A stretch of DNA of 33,255 nt from Methylacidiphilales bacterium (GCA_026225555.1 JAMFSY010000025.1:1-33255), one strand, 5' to 3'; shown: positions 1 to 7,086, counted from the stretch's first letter. The notes: generated by a model not told the origin, from the letters alone. Numbers and translations: made by a program.

Positions 1-2
1 AC

Positions 3-1157
3 ACACTCAAGGGTAAAACACCATGGGGTTCCGACTTTACCGTCACACTTAATTGGAGCAACACCCTGGCGAATAAAGCTCAGGACTTGAGTTTGAAAAT
101 GGAATGGTTGCATGCAAATGGCGGAGAGGTTTCTTACGGTTCAGAATTTAAGGCATCGCTTGGACCAGATGAATGTTTTGTAGTGACAGGCCCTTGGAAA
201 ACCAAGGAAACCTCGAATCTGTTAATCAGTTTTGTTAATCATCCTACTGAGCAGCCTCAGGAAGGTGAAAAAAGTTCTGCGTCAGTATCCGCACCAAGCG
301 CCAATTTAATAAATCCTGCTTCAATGGGTTTGCCTCCTGTTCCGATTCCGAATCCTACGCCATTGGAAAAGGCCCTCACTCGGCGAGACACCGCCGCAAT
401 AAAAATGCTTCTCGACCAAGGCGCGACGGTCTACATGCCTGACGTATACCATGCTCTCAGCACCGGCCAAAAAGAGGCCATGAAACTTTTGTGGGACCAT
501 GGCGGCGAGTATTGCTCCGAGCTTGCCTATGCGATTAGCCAAAACCGGCCTATGGCGGAAATTGAAAAGATTTCTCTGCAGAGGCCCTCTTCCAATCCGT
601 GGCAGCAGGATGTCATGATCACACCTCTAGGTATCGCGGCTCAGGAAGGGAATAAGGAGCTCGTCGCGTGGCTTTTGGATCATGGTGCCGATCCACATCC
701 CTTTTCCACCCTGCAAAACCCACTTCTCCCAGCGGTACAAGGTCGCCATCCCGAAATAGTCGACTACTTGCTGAAACACGGTGCATACGCGGGCGACTTG
801 GTTTTGTTCACCGCCATTTGCTGGTGTAATCAGCCCGATCCCCAGTTGCATCAAGGTTCCATTGCCACCGTGAAGTCGCTCATTCAAGCTGGCGTTCTCA
901 AAAACGAAACGTCCGGTATGGCGGGGCAGGCGCTTATGACAGTTTGCGAGAAAAGAAATTCAGAGGTGCTAAAACTGCTTCTCGACTCGGGAATGAGTCC
1001 TCGACTCCCCAATAACTACCCACCAGCACCGAATAAGCCAGTCATAGACGTCATCCGCGAGGAGTATGTGCAACGTGCAACCAAACCGGAATATGCCGAC
1101 TTAAAGCCTCTTCTGGACCTGCTTGAAGCAGCAGACAAAAGCGCGGCGAAAACGTGA
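3..1157 (+). CDS. ankyrin-repeat protein, 5' end outside the window
   Basis: The frame is open from base 3 to the TGA at 1155-1157, with no stop before the first possible start (TTG at 87). The true start therefore probably lies upstream of the window. The N-terminal part (bases 3-270) is beta-rich with no recognised domain and resembles an extracytoplasmic or adhesion-like segment. From about base 360 there are ankyrin-type units with the helix-loop pattern ALxxxDxxxIKxLLDQGA, ELVAWLLDHGADP, EIVDYLLKHGA and EVLKLLLDSG, some degenerate. Ankyrin repeats mediate protein-protein contacts, and nothing shows the partner. A strong inverted repeat 48 bases after the stop may end transcription. The ankyrin call is firm; the function is unknown. 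Confidence 0.8.
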   Translation, partial: TLKGKTPWGSDFTVTLNWSNTLANKAQDLSLKMEWLHANGGEVSYGSEFKASLGPDECFVVTGPWKTKETSNLLISFVNHPTEQPQEGEKSSASVSAPSANLINPASMGLPPVPIPNPTPLEKALTRRDTAAIKMLLDQGATVYMPDVYHALSTGQKEAMKLLWDHGGEYCSELAYAISQNRPMAEIEKISLQRPSSNPWQQDVMITPLGIAAQEGNKELVAWLLDHGADPHPFSTLQNPLLPAVQGRHPEIVDYLLKHGAYAGDLVLFTAICWCNQPDPQLHQGSIATVKSLIQAGVLKNETSGMAGQALMTVCEKRNSEVLKLLLDSGMSPRLPNNYPPAPNKPVIDVIREEYVQRATKPEYADLKPLLDLLEAADKSAAKT

Positions 1158-1204
1158 GACGATGCCGCCATCGAACAGACAGCGACCAACGGGAGCCTCA
1201 TCCA

Positions 1205-1255
1205 CCGCGTTTTGTTTCCCGGCCCCCGCCTCCCTGGGCCGGGAACAACACGCGG
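1205..1255. terminator. large inverted repeat, possible terminator
   Basis: The left arm 1205-1225 and right arm 1236-1255 are complementary over about 20 positions with one mismatch and one bulge. The inner ten pairs (TTCCCGGCCC / GGGCCGGGAA) are perfect, and the loop is ten bases. There is no clear T-run, so intrinsic termination is uncertain. Its place just after the ankyrin gene favours a terminator, but a protein-binding or element-end palindrome is possible. Confidence 0.45.
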
Positions 1256-1491
1256 CACAAACATCCCCTCGGGCAAGCAGGTGACGTGACGCGGTTCTGG
1301 CTTGGCAGAAGCGCGGCGCGGCGGCTGCTCAGCTCCCGCAATCACCGCAAAAGCGGGGAGAGCAATTCACACAAGAGCAACCCCGCTCCCATTGCTTGGA
1401 AGGGATGCCCCAACAGAAAAGCGGACAAATTTTACCCCAATCACGCAAGAAAAGATACCACCTCTTGGGCGAAACAGGGAGGGGAACAAAC
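1256..1491. other. intergenic stretch without a convincing gene
   Basis: Between the large hairpin and the stop of the minus-strand gene at 1492 I find no supported coding frame. Plus-strand frames here are rich in Arg, Ser and Pro and run into the antisense of the next gene. A second, weaker inverted repeat has arms AGCGGGG (1352-1358) and CCCCGCT (1381-1387). Nothing else was recognised. Confidence 0.5.
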
Positions 1492-2220
1492 TCAGTCTTT
1501 CAACATCTGGTCACTAAAAGTAGCGTGGGCGTCCTCCAGAATTTGCTTCAACGTGACATCCCACTGCTCGCAAAGGGCGAACCGGATTATCGTATCGAGA
1601 ATGGGACCGCTCCGCTCGCGTAACGCTTCCGCGTAAGACTCTTGAATCATTCCCTCAAGGGCATTGGCTGCGGGGTCTGGACGCAACTTTGCCTGTGAAA
1701 CCGACCAAAATTCGACGACGATGGGAGGAGGCGCAAATGCTTTCATGGGATCGTCCATCGCTTCCAAACAACCCTCCACGCAACCGATAACAAACGCATT
1801 GGCCGTAATGCGCAGCCATTCAGCTTTCAACTTGATTCGCTGAGGCAGGTCATTCATCCCCTGACTGATTTTGAGATGAAGATGCTTCGGCGGAGCCTGT
1901 TTTTTGAACAAAGCCTTTCGTTTCTTCAATCGTTCCGCTGCTTCATGCGCCCTTTTTTCGCGGCTTTCTGCGGTTAAGCGTTCCATGACGGCATCTCCCT
2001 TTTTGGATGGGAGCAGAAATTCATCCTCTCGGCCCAAAGCATGGTAATAACGCTGGACAATGTTAAGCGGGTGAAAAGGGGCATGAGGTAAATCCATCCA
2101 TTTCACGCATTGCCAGGTGCACTCGGAAGCCAACGAACTCGGGGTTTCTTCTCCAAACACCGCGCATTTTTCGAGAAGCGGTCGAGTCAGGTGGGGCGGG
2201 GTTTTGATGCTGAGTTGCAT
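1492..2220 (-). CDS. hypothetical protein with a ribbon-helix-helix-like segment
   Basis: This is a 242-residue soluble protein from ATG at 2220. A central basic, helical stretch (about residues 75-110, rich in Lys, Arg, Glu and Ala) is followed by a block (about residues 113-156) that aligns with the N-terminus of the divergent gene at 2395. Shared features are HLKIS versus HFQIS, then QRI/QRL, NAFVI versus HAFVV, and CLEAMDD versus TLNLIDN. The block looks like an Arc/MetJ-type ribbon-helix-helix or a derivative of one. The C-terminal third is acidic and helical. No family name can be given. Its position next to mobilisation-like genes suggests an element-borne DNA-binding or accessory protein. 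The alignment is visible; the function is inferred. Confidence 0.65.
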   Translation of the reverse strand: MQLSIKTPPHLTRPLLEKCAVFGEETPSSLASECTWQCVKWMDLPHAPFHPLNIVQRYYHALGREDEFLLPSKKGDAVMERLTAESREKRAHEAAERLKKRKALFKKQAPPKHLHLKISQGMNDLPQRIKLKAEWLRITANAFVIGCVEGCLEAMDDPMKAFAPPPIVVEFWSVSQAKLRPDPAANALEGMIQESYAEALRERSGPILDTIIRFALCEQWDVTLKQILEDAHATFSDQMLKD

Positions 2221-2244
2221 AAGCGATGGGATCAGAAAATTTCT

Positions 2245-2280
2245 TTGACAAAAGAATCTTTATTAGCTACTATTAGCCAC
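2245..2280 (+). promoter_or_regulatory. sigma70-type promoter overlapped by a tandem repeat
   Basis: TTGACA (2245-2250), a 17-base spacer and TACTAT (2268-2273) form a good promoter on the plus strand. Two adjacent 10-base units, TATTAGCTAC (2261-2270) and TATTAGCCAC (2271-2280), differ at one position and cover the -10. Ribbon-helix-helix repressors commonly bind short tandem repeats, so this is a plausible autoregulatory operator for the gene at 2395. Binding is inferred. Confidence 0.5.
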
Positions 2281-2281
2281 C

Positions 2282-2398
2282 ATGAGGTGCAAGTCAACCC
2301 TTTTTATCTCCGCCGAGGAGATGGCTCGAACTTGTGCCAAAAATATTCAACCCGTTCCCATTCTTCGTTTTTACCCCAGCCACACTCCGTATCTATGA
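2282..2398 (+). CDS. possible 38-residue leader ORF
   Basis: ATG at 2282 opens 38 codons that end with a TGA at 2396-2398, overlapping the ATG of the next gene as ATGA. Its start lies about eight bases after the predicted -10, so a transcript from that promoter would be nearly leaderless. The product (MRCKSTLFIS...) matches no family I know. The overlap is the only argument for translation, and it could be a coincidence. Confidence 0.25.
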   Translation: MRCKSTLFISAEEMARTCAKNIQPVPILRFYPSHTPYL

Positions 2399-2712
2399 TT
2401 CACTTCCAAATCTCCGTCAAATTAAACGAAACCCTTCACCAGCGTCTGACAAAGACGGCCTCGCAAATGCGCATGAACAAACACGCCTTTGTCGTCAATT
2501 CGCTGGAAGAGACCTTGAACCTGATTGACAATCGGGACTGCGAAAAACTCCCCTTGCTGGTCGTGCAAGCCCGCACGGCGCAAGACTACGTTAAACAAGC
2601 TCCCACGCTGGCGAATGGTTCCGAGGCGGGTCCACCGGAAAAGCCTCGCGAAACGCACGCGCCGGAACATGCCAAAAACAAGAGCAAACCTGCCGCCCTT
2701 CGCGCCCGCTAA
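2395..2712 (+). CDS. small ribbon-helix-helix-like DNA-binding protein
   Basis: The ATG at 2395 gives 105 residues. Residues 1-46 have the pattern of a ribbon-helix-helix fold: a short strand (HFQISVKL), a first helix (ETLHQRLTKTASQMR), a turn with N, and a second helix (HAFVVNSLEETLNLID). The tail is basic, Pro/Ala/Lys-rich and probably disordered. The open frame extends upstream to 2110, but that part overlaps the divergent gene and has poor composition, so the ATG next to the domain was chosen. It shares its domain with the divergent gene at 1492-2220. In R388 the relaxosome accessory factor TrwA is also a ribbon-helix-helix protein, so a role in mobilisation or in copy-number/autoregulation is possible but unproven. 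Confidence 0.6.
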   Translation: MIHFQISVKLNETLHQRLTKTASQMRMNKHAFVVNSLEETLNLIDNRDCEKLPLLVVQARTAQDYVKQAPTLANGSEAGPPEKPRETHAPEHAKNKSKPAALRAR

Positions 2713-2789
2713 TGGTGAGTAGTCTGAACAGTAATCCTAAGCGGAAGATTATAGCTTTCGCAAGTTCCGGCGGCGCTCGATGAAAGTCC

Positions 2790-3227
2790 CTACCAAAAGA
2801 CTTTTTTTCGAGGCGCAAATAAAAAAATGCAGCCCACTACCAAAAATACGATTGTACCGATGATGCTTGTCCATTCGCTGTTTTGGTATTGGTCTTCGGT
2901 TGGCAAATCAATGCGGCTGACAGAATCATCCCCAAGAAGGTATTTTACAGGGAGTGTACCGGGAAAGGATAAATGGCGCCACGTTCTCTCGCCGATCTGC
3001 TGTGATCGAATCCAGCGAGTCCCCCCTTGAGCGTCAAAATGATAGCTAGCAAGGAATGCGGGATGACGACCTCCAACGTATCGAAGCGCATCGACCGTGC
3101 CGGTGACGCGCATCACATCCTGTGCGGAGAATGCTTGGCTGAGCTTCCACGTCTGAAAACCTGCTACCATAAATGCGATGCTACCAGCAAAGGAAAGCAG
3201 TGCGCCTAAGATTGGATTAAGTCTCAC
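2790..3227 (-). CDS. DUF3592-type membrane protein
   Basis: A 145-residue protein starts at a GTG (3227); an in-frame stop lies only four codons upstream and an AGGA is just before it, so no longer form is possible. It has a membrane segment near residues 7-28, a central extracytoplasmic beta-rich region (VTGTVDALRYVGGRHPAFLASYHF..., then PVKYLLGDDSVSRID), and a second membrane segment near 119-138 followed by a basic end. This two-helix layout with a PVxYLxxDxxxSRI strand is the DUF3592 pattern. Members are uncharacterised. The neighbours give no function. Confidence 0.7.
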   Translation of the reverse strand: MRLNPILGALLSFAGSIAFMVAGFQTWKLSQAFSAQDVMRVTGTVDALRYVGGRHPAFLASYHFDAQGGTRWIRSQQIGERTWRHLSFPGTLPVKYLLGDDSVSRIDLPTEDQYQNSEWTSIIGTIVFLVVGCIFLFAPRKKVFW

Positions 3228-3336
3228 CTCAGCATCCTAGATTGCGGCATGGCGGCAGTAACGGACTTTCGTAGCGGTGGACGCCGCGACGTATATGCCG
3301 TGAAGATTCACGCCTTGCATATCGTCAAGAGGAAAA

Positions 3337-3381
3337 GCGACGGTGCCGGGCGAACCAGCAGGGGCGGCCCGGCACGGTCGC
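3337..3381. repeat. long GC-rich inverted repeat
   Basis: The arms at 3337-3351 and 3367-3381 are 15 bases each (GCGACGGTGCCGGGC and its near complement) with a single mismatch and a 15-base spacer. It lies in the non-coding gap 3228-3434 between the DUF3592 gene and the traKLM-like operon, followed by a second strong hairpin at 3407-3435. It could be a terminator pair, a partition or replication site, or an element end. The sequence alone does not decide. Confidence 0.55.
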
Positions 3382-3406
3382 TGGGCGCATAGCCCCAAAC
3401 CCTACC

Positions 3407-3435
3407 GCGCCGCGGGGCCGCAGGCCCGGCGGCGC
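3407..3435 (-). terminator. hairpin directly after the traM-like gene
   Basis: Arms 3407-3419 and 3423-3435 pair at 12 of 13 positions around a GCA loop, and the hairpin touches the stop codon (3435-3437) of the minus-strand operon. It is very GC-rich and well placed for transcription termination, but no T-run follows on the minus strand. Confidence 0.5.
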
Positions 3436-4007
3436 TAACCGTGATAAATGAGGGCTAAAATGATAAGAGTGATGCCAATCCCGGCAAAAACGCCAACTAC
3501 GAGGTAGGTGAAATAAGCCCTGGCCCTCCATTCCTCGCAATCGTTTTTGAACCGACTGGTGTAACTGGAAAACTCGCTGATCGTCTTTTGCCCTTCAGTA
3601 CGAAGTTTGTAAAACAGGGACTCCAGTTCGCCTTCAAACTGAGTCCGCAGGCTCTTGGGTTTTTCGTCCATGACCTTGCGCAGATCGGTAAACCGCTCAT
3701 CAATGTATTTCAAATCCTCAAGCAATTCCCGATTCTGCTCAGACTGTTTGGCGTAGGTCGTGCGCACCTCGGTAAGGTGAGTGTCATGAATCTGGCTGAT
3801 TTTGAAGGACGCTCCGGTGATCGTCGTCGCGATGTCCTGATAAAATCGGGCATATAGGGTCAGAAGGACCATGAGCCGGTACACCGAATCATTTTCGTCG
3901 TGAGGAATGTCTTCATTTTTCCATGCCCCCAGCACTGCGGCCTTAAGATCATTGGGTAACGGTTCGATCAGGCGTTCCAGCGCGGTAGGAAGGGCGCTAT
4001 TTCTCAT
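3435..4007 (-). CDS. TraM-like conjugation accessory protein with C-terminal membrane anchor
   Basis: This 190-residue protein is the last gene of a three-gene minus-strand operon. Its ATG overlaps the stop of the ParA-like gene (ATGA, 4004-4007). The N-terminal segment IPHDENDSVYRLMVLLTLYARF resembles the 'RDDPI...' entry of RP4-type TraM. The centre (about residues 75-155) is charged and likely coiled coil. Residues about 166-188 form one membrane helix near the C-terminus. Gene order and this layout (soluble helical body plus C-terminal anchor) match traM in the RP4 traK-traL-traM operon. Overall identity to RP4 TraM would be low, so the name is by architecture. A strong hairpin follows the stop. 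Confidence 0.6.
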   Translation of the reverse strand: MRNSALPTALERLIEPLPNDLKAAVLGAWKNEDIPHDENDSVYRLMVLLTLYARFYQDIATTITGASFKISQIHDTHLTEVRTTYAKQSEQNRELLEDLKYIDERFTDLRKVMDEKPKSLRTQFEGELESLFYKLRTEGQKTISEFSSYTSRFKNDCEEWRARAYFTYLVVGVFAGIGITLIILALIYHG

Positions 4008-4693
4008 GGCAGCAGCACGGGTTGGGCCTTCTCAAATTCGGCATAGATCGTCCGAAGGAGACGCCGCAAATTCGACCTCTCCAAAGGGTGGTATTCCTTG
4101 GATTCAATCGCGGCGGTGAGCGTGTGGCCGTTGATGACCATCTGATTGTGCAAAGCCGTGGGCAATTTCTCGATATGCACCTCGGGCGATTTCCAGGCCT
4201 GGAGCTTTTTGCGCACGTCACTTCCCTCGTAAAGGAGAGAGGTGCGCACTCCACGGTTACGGAAAACAATGTACCGAGGCTGGTCTTTGTACCGCTCGAT
4301 GGCCTCGACCATTTGCGTCATGGCGTCCGCGTCATCGACTGCCATGAGCATGAACGTGAGCTGGGCTCCAATTTCCTTGGCATAGGCGGCAAAATCGCGG
4401 GTTTCGAGCCACTGATGGAGTACGCCTCCCATGGTCGCCTTCAAATCGACCAGAATGATGTCGTGCTTATCGAGCGCCTTGCCCAGCTCGTCCAACTTGT
4501 CGATGTCGTCGGCAGTCTGGATGGCGAGGAAATTGGCTTGGGGGATCATGGCGTGGGTTGTGCTGTTGGAATCATCCAAGTCAAAAAGCTGGTGCTGGGC
4601 TTTCAGATGGGTGAGGTATTGGCTGGTGAAAATGGCGGCGGTACTTTTGCCGATGCCGCCTTTGGATTGTGGGCAGATGATGAGTCGTTTCAT
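4004..4693 (-). CDS. ParA/TraL-like P-loop ATPase of a mobilisation operon
   Basis: At 229 residues this protein has a deviant Walker A, KGGIGKST, at 11-18. It is followed by LFDLDDSN around 37-44 and a Walker B-like ILVDLKAT near residues 79-86, as in the ParA/MinD/TraL superfamily. Full chromosomal ParA motifs (for example a conserved DxxPP after Walker B) are absent. It sits between a TraK-like and a TraM-like gene, and RP4 TraL is a P-loop ATPase in exactly this slot. No ParB gene or parS-like sites are seen nearby, which argues against simple plasmid partition. The start at 4693 is 15 bases after the upstream stop. The ATPase fold is sure; the conjugation role is inferred from context. 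Confidence 0.75.
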   Translation of the reverse strand: MKRLIICPQSKGGIGKSTAAIFTSQYLTHLKAQHQLFDLDDSNSTTHAMIPQANFLAIQTADDIDKLDELGKALDKHDIILVDLKATMGGVLHQWLETRDFAAYAKEIGAQLTFMLMAVDDADAMTQMVEAIERYKDQPRYIVFRNRGVRTSLLYEGSDVRKKLQAWKSPEVHIEKLPTALHNQMVINGHTLTAAIESKEYHPLERSNLRRLLRTIYAEFEKAQPVLLP

Positions 4694-4708
4694 GGGATTG
4701 CTTTCGGG

Positions 4709-5131
4709 CTAAAATTTATTCCTGCGGGTGGTGGGTTGTTGGCGGTCGGCGGGCGCAAGGAGTGCGCCGGGACTGCTGGCGGGTACGTCGCCGATCCGCA
4801 ACAAAGGTTCGGACGCTTCTACTGGCGGCTTGCGGCTCTCCAATTGCACCCGGAGTTTCTTGATCTCGGCGCGATGCTGGCGGCAGAACCGCGACACGCT
4901 GAAGATCGAGGTTTTCACCCCGACTTTCTCCAGCATGACAACGATCTTGTCGTAGGTCGCGTGCTTGGCCCGGAGCAGGAGCACGCCGCGTTTGTACTGG
5001 TGAAGCACGCTACGGCGTGCCGCACCGGGATCAAATGATTCTGCGAGATGAAGCAGGGCTTGCTCGCCTTCTTCCGCGCCTTCGGGCGCTTGTTTATCGA
5101 TTTCACTTTGCATGTCCTGTTCATCGCTCAT
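4709..5131 (-). CDS. TraK-like oriT-binding protein
   Basis: This 140-residue protein has an acidic N-terminus (1-30). A helical core follows (about residues 38-92: RRSVLHQYKRGVLLLRAKHATYDKIVVMLEKVGVKTSIFSVSRFCRQH), then a Pro-rich, probably disordered tail. The core resembles TraK of IncP plasmids, in which a helix-turn-helix segment with 'YETF/SxFxRxxxR' ends a basic DNA-binding region. In RP4, TraK binds and wraps oriT DNA beside nic and is the first gene of traKLM, reading away from oriT. Here too it is the first gene of the operon and reads away from a large non-coding inverted-repeat region. Assignment rests on motif plus gene order. Confidence 0.6.
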   Translation of the reverse strand: MSDEQDMQSEIDKQAPEGAEEGEQALLHLAESFDPGAARRSVLHQYKRGVLLLRAKHATYDKIVVMLEKVGVKTSIFSVSRFCRQHRAEIKKLRVQLESRKPPVEASEPLLRIGDVPASSPGALLAPADRQQPTTRRNKF

Positions 5132-5236
5132 TCGCGACTGAACCGCAAAGTTAGCTTTGGAGGACTTTGGGATTCACAGTCTATCGACTGATTTTCCGAG
5201 GCTTCATCCGCGCGTTATCGGGCATTCCATTTATGC

Positions 5237-5255
5237 CACACGCGCGCCGCGTGTG
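5237..5255. repeat. 8-bp perfect inverted repeat in the oriT candidate
   Basis: CACACGCG (5237-5244) and CGCGTGTG (5248-5255) are perfect complements around a three-base centre. It lies 16 bases before the IncP-nic-like TATCCTGG. In IncP plasmids an inverted repeat next to nic is bound by the relaxosome protein TraJ. No traJ-like gene is seen here. Confidence 0.6.
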
Positions 5256-5301
5256 TGCTTGGCCGAGTGCTATCCTGGCCGCGCGACCGCGCCGGGTATA
5301 A

Positions 5302-5325
5302 ACGCAATGTGCGCGCAAATTGCGT
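5302..5325. repeat. 7-bp perfect inverted repeat in the oriT candidate
   Basis: ACGCAAT (5302-5308) and ATTGCGT (5319-5325) flank a ten-base GC-rich spacer. It is a likely protein-binding site, possibly for the adjacent TraK-like protein. The binding is inferred. Confidence 0.55.
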
Positions 5326-5621
5326 GCTCGACTCCCAGCACCTAATCTCATTAGGGGAGACGCCTGTAACTTCCTACACCCTGATCTTACAATGAAAAAT
5401 GCCTCCTATAGCAATGATCTGTTTCTTTGAAGACATGAAAGATAATGCCACTAAGAACCGTTGGAATGGGATGAGATCACTAAAGTGGATGATGGGAATT
5501 TTGTGGAGTGCCCTTTTGTTTTGAAAATTGATCGGTCAATATTGATGGGGATTATTCCAGCATGACAAAGTGATTCTAAGAAAGCTGCGACAGAGATTCT
5601 TGTCAGTGGTAGGAAAGAATA

Positions 5622-6724
5622 ATGTTGCGGATCACTCCTCAGTTGAATGCAGATGCGGCCAAAAAGTATCAGGCCCAACATTTATCCAAAGGGGATTATT
5701 ACCTGACCGAATCGGAGAACTATGGACGTTGGCAAGGTCAGGGGGCCGGAATGCTCGGACTGGAAGAAGGCTCCGTTATTTCCAAAAAGGATTACGACCG
5801 GCTTTGCGAGAACAAACGACCGGACGACGACAGCAGATTAACCATGCGAAACAAGGGCAATCGCCGGGTCGCTTACGATTTCACATTTTCCGTGCCCAAG
5901 GATGTTTCGGTTCTGGCTTACACGACCAGAGACCAACGGATTATCGACGCCTTCCATGATTCGTGCCGATACACCATGCGGGAAGTCGAACGGGATGCGT
6001 GCGTGCGGAACCGGAAGCATGGCGCGGATGATGACCGGAAAAGCGGAAATCTAGTCATCGCGGAATTTCGTCATGACACGTCCCGGCCCGTGAGAGCCAA
6101 CGTGCCCGATCCACATCTTCACGCTCATTACGTCGTTTTCAATGCCTCCTATGATCCGGTGGAGAAAAAGTTCAAGGCCGTGCAGTTCGGGGAACTTAAA
6201 CGGGACGGCCCCTACTATCAGGAAATTCAAATCAACCGATTCGCGTATGCCATGTGAAGGAACATCGCCCGGATGGTTCGCTGGCGCTGAACGATGGCCG
6301 CACCATCCCGGCCACGTTCAAGCAGTTTGCTTACGGCTACGCCAACACCTCCCATGCTGCGCAGGGCAAAACCGTGGATCGCGGGATTTTGATCATGGGC
6401 GAGAAGGCCATCCAAGCGGGTGATTTGCGACAGGGCTATGTGTCCAATTCACGGTTTGAACACAGTCAGGCGATTTATACGACCAATCTGCCAGCCGCGA
6501 AAGAGGCGATGGCCACGGAGAAGGAGCGGAAGCTGGCGCTCGATCTGGTCGGTCGGCGTAAGACCGCCTGGAAGGAGACGGTGAAGCGGCTAAAGGTAAA
6601 ACAAGAAATCCGGTTCCAACAACGGCAAGCCGCGCGCGAGATTACAAAAGTCGCGCAAAATCAGGGACTCGATTGGACACCCTTACAGGAGACACAAAAA
6701 TGGCGCTCAAGTATAAAAATGTAG
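5622..6724 (+). pseudogene. MobF (TrwC/TraI-type) relaxase-helicase, internally deleted
   Basis: The first frame (5622-6257, ATG after AGGAAAG) is the N-terminus of a MobF relaxase. It has Tyr16 and Tyr26/27 in the catalytic region, YDFTFSVPKDVSVLA at 85-99, FRH with His151, and the metal-binding DPHLHAH with His165/167/169. It stops at residue 211, inside the relaxase domain (about 290 residues in TrwC). The second frame (from GTG 6254, four-base overlap, to 6724) is the C-terminal end of the helicase: YGYANTSHAAQGKTVDRG and YVSNSRFEHSQ match RecD-type motifs V-VI. TrwC-like proteins are around 950 residues or more, so several hundred residues with Walker A/B are lost and the frame is shifted. 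Relaxase activity is very unlikely. Confidence 0.85.
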
Positions 6725-7086
6725 AGAAAAAAGCTGCCGCCCAAGCAGCGGACGCAGTCGAATATAAAGGCCCCTGGGGTGAAATCATTCCTACGGAACA
6801 AAAACATATTCATTTTGTTCGAGACGTTCACGGTATTGAGGAGCGCTGGAGTTATCCTTACGAATCGCTGATGCGGTTGGCCTTCAAGAAATCGGTGCCG
6901 GAAGAAATCGAGATTATGGCTGGTGGGGATACGATCACGGTCCGGGGCTACGGTCTGGAAAAGTTTTTGGAACCTCTTGAAAAAAGACATCTCGTGCGGG
7001 TCGAGCAACGGACGATCCGCTTTGCCGCCTCAGAGCCAAACGGCTGTTGCGTGACTGAAATTAAGATCGAACCGTCTCGCAGCTGA
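6700..7086 (+). CDS. hypothetical protein coupled to the relaxase remnant
   Basis: The ATG at 6700 is preceded by AGGAGA at 6687-6692, a good ribosome-binding site, and overlaps the last eight codons of the relaxase frame, suggesting translational coupling. The product has 128 residues, is soluble and mixed alpha/beta, with a Lys/Ala-rich N-terminus, the segment SYPYESLMRLAFKKSVPEEIEI and a beta-rich C-terminal half (DTITVRGYGLEKFLEPL, HLVRVEQ). I do not recognise the family. Its position directly after a MobF relaxase suggests a conserved element-associated gene. Confidence 0.6.
   Translation: MALKYKNVEKKAAAQAADAVEYKGPWGEIIPTEQKHIHFVRDVHGIEERWSYPYESLMRLAFKKSVPEEIEIMAGGDTITVRGYGLEKFLEPLEKRHLVRVEQRTIRFAASEPNGCCVTEIKIEPSRS

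Larger units (their letters stand above)
5132..5621. other. candidate origin of transfer (oriT) region
   Basis: This 490-base gap separates a TraK-like gene reading left from a MobF relaxase gene reading right, the usual place for oriT. It holds several inverted repeats, two of them entered separately, and CCTAAT/ATTAGG at 5341-5355. It also has two nic-like strings. TATCCTGG at 5271-5278 resembles the IncP nic (TATCCTG, cut, C), 16 bases after an inverted repeat. CTATAGC at 5406-5412 resembles the R388/TrwC nic (GTCT, cut, ATAGC). The remaining relaxase is TrwC-like, which favours the second, while the traK-like gene favours the first. Neither is proven. TACAAT at 5388-5393 may be a -10. No convincing gene is present. 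Confidence 0.45.

Noticed and set aside
1154-1636. Plus-strand 160-codon frame after the ankyrin gene
   Set aside because: Arg/Ser/Pro-rich composition, contains the large hairpin, and its 3' half is antisense to the better supported minus-strand gene.
4004-4693. Plasmid partition ATPase (parA) with parB
   Set aside because: The P-loop fits, but no parB or parS-like sites are seen and the neighbours fit traK/traM better.
4022-5038. Plus-strand 338-codon frame across the traKL-like genes
   Set aside because: It is the antisense of two genes with clear Walker and helix-turn-helix motifs and has no domain of its own.
5480-5563. Small frame giving a protein-like peptide EWDEITKVDDGNFV
   Set aside because: Only about 34 codons, no ATG, no ribosome-binding site, and it lies in the oriT candidate region; could be a gene scrap but cannot be supported.
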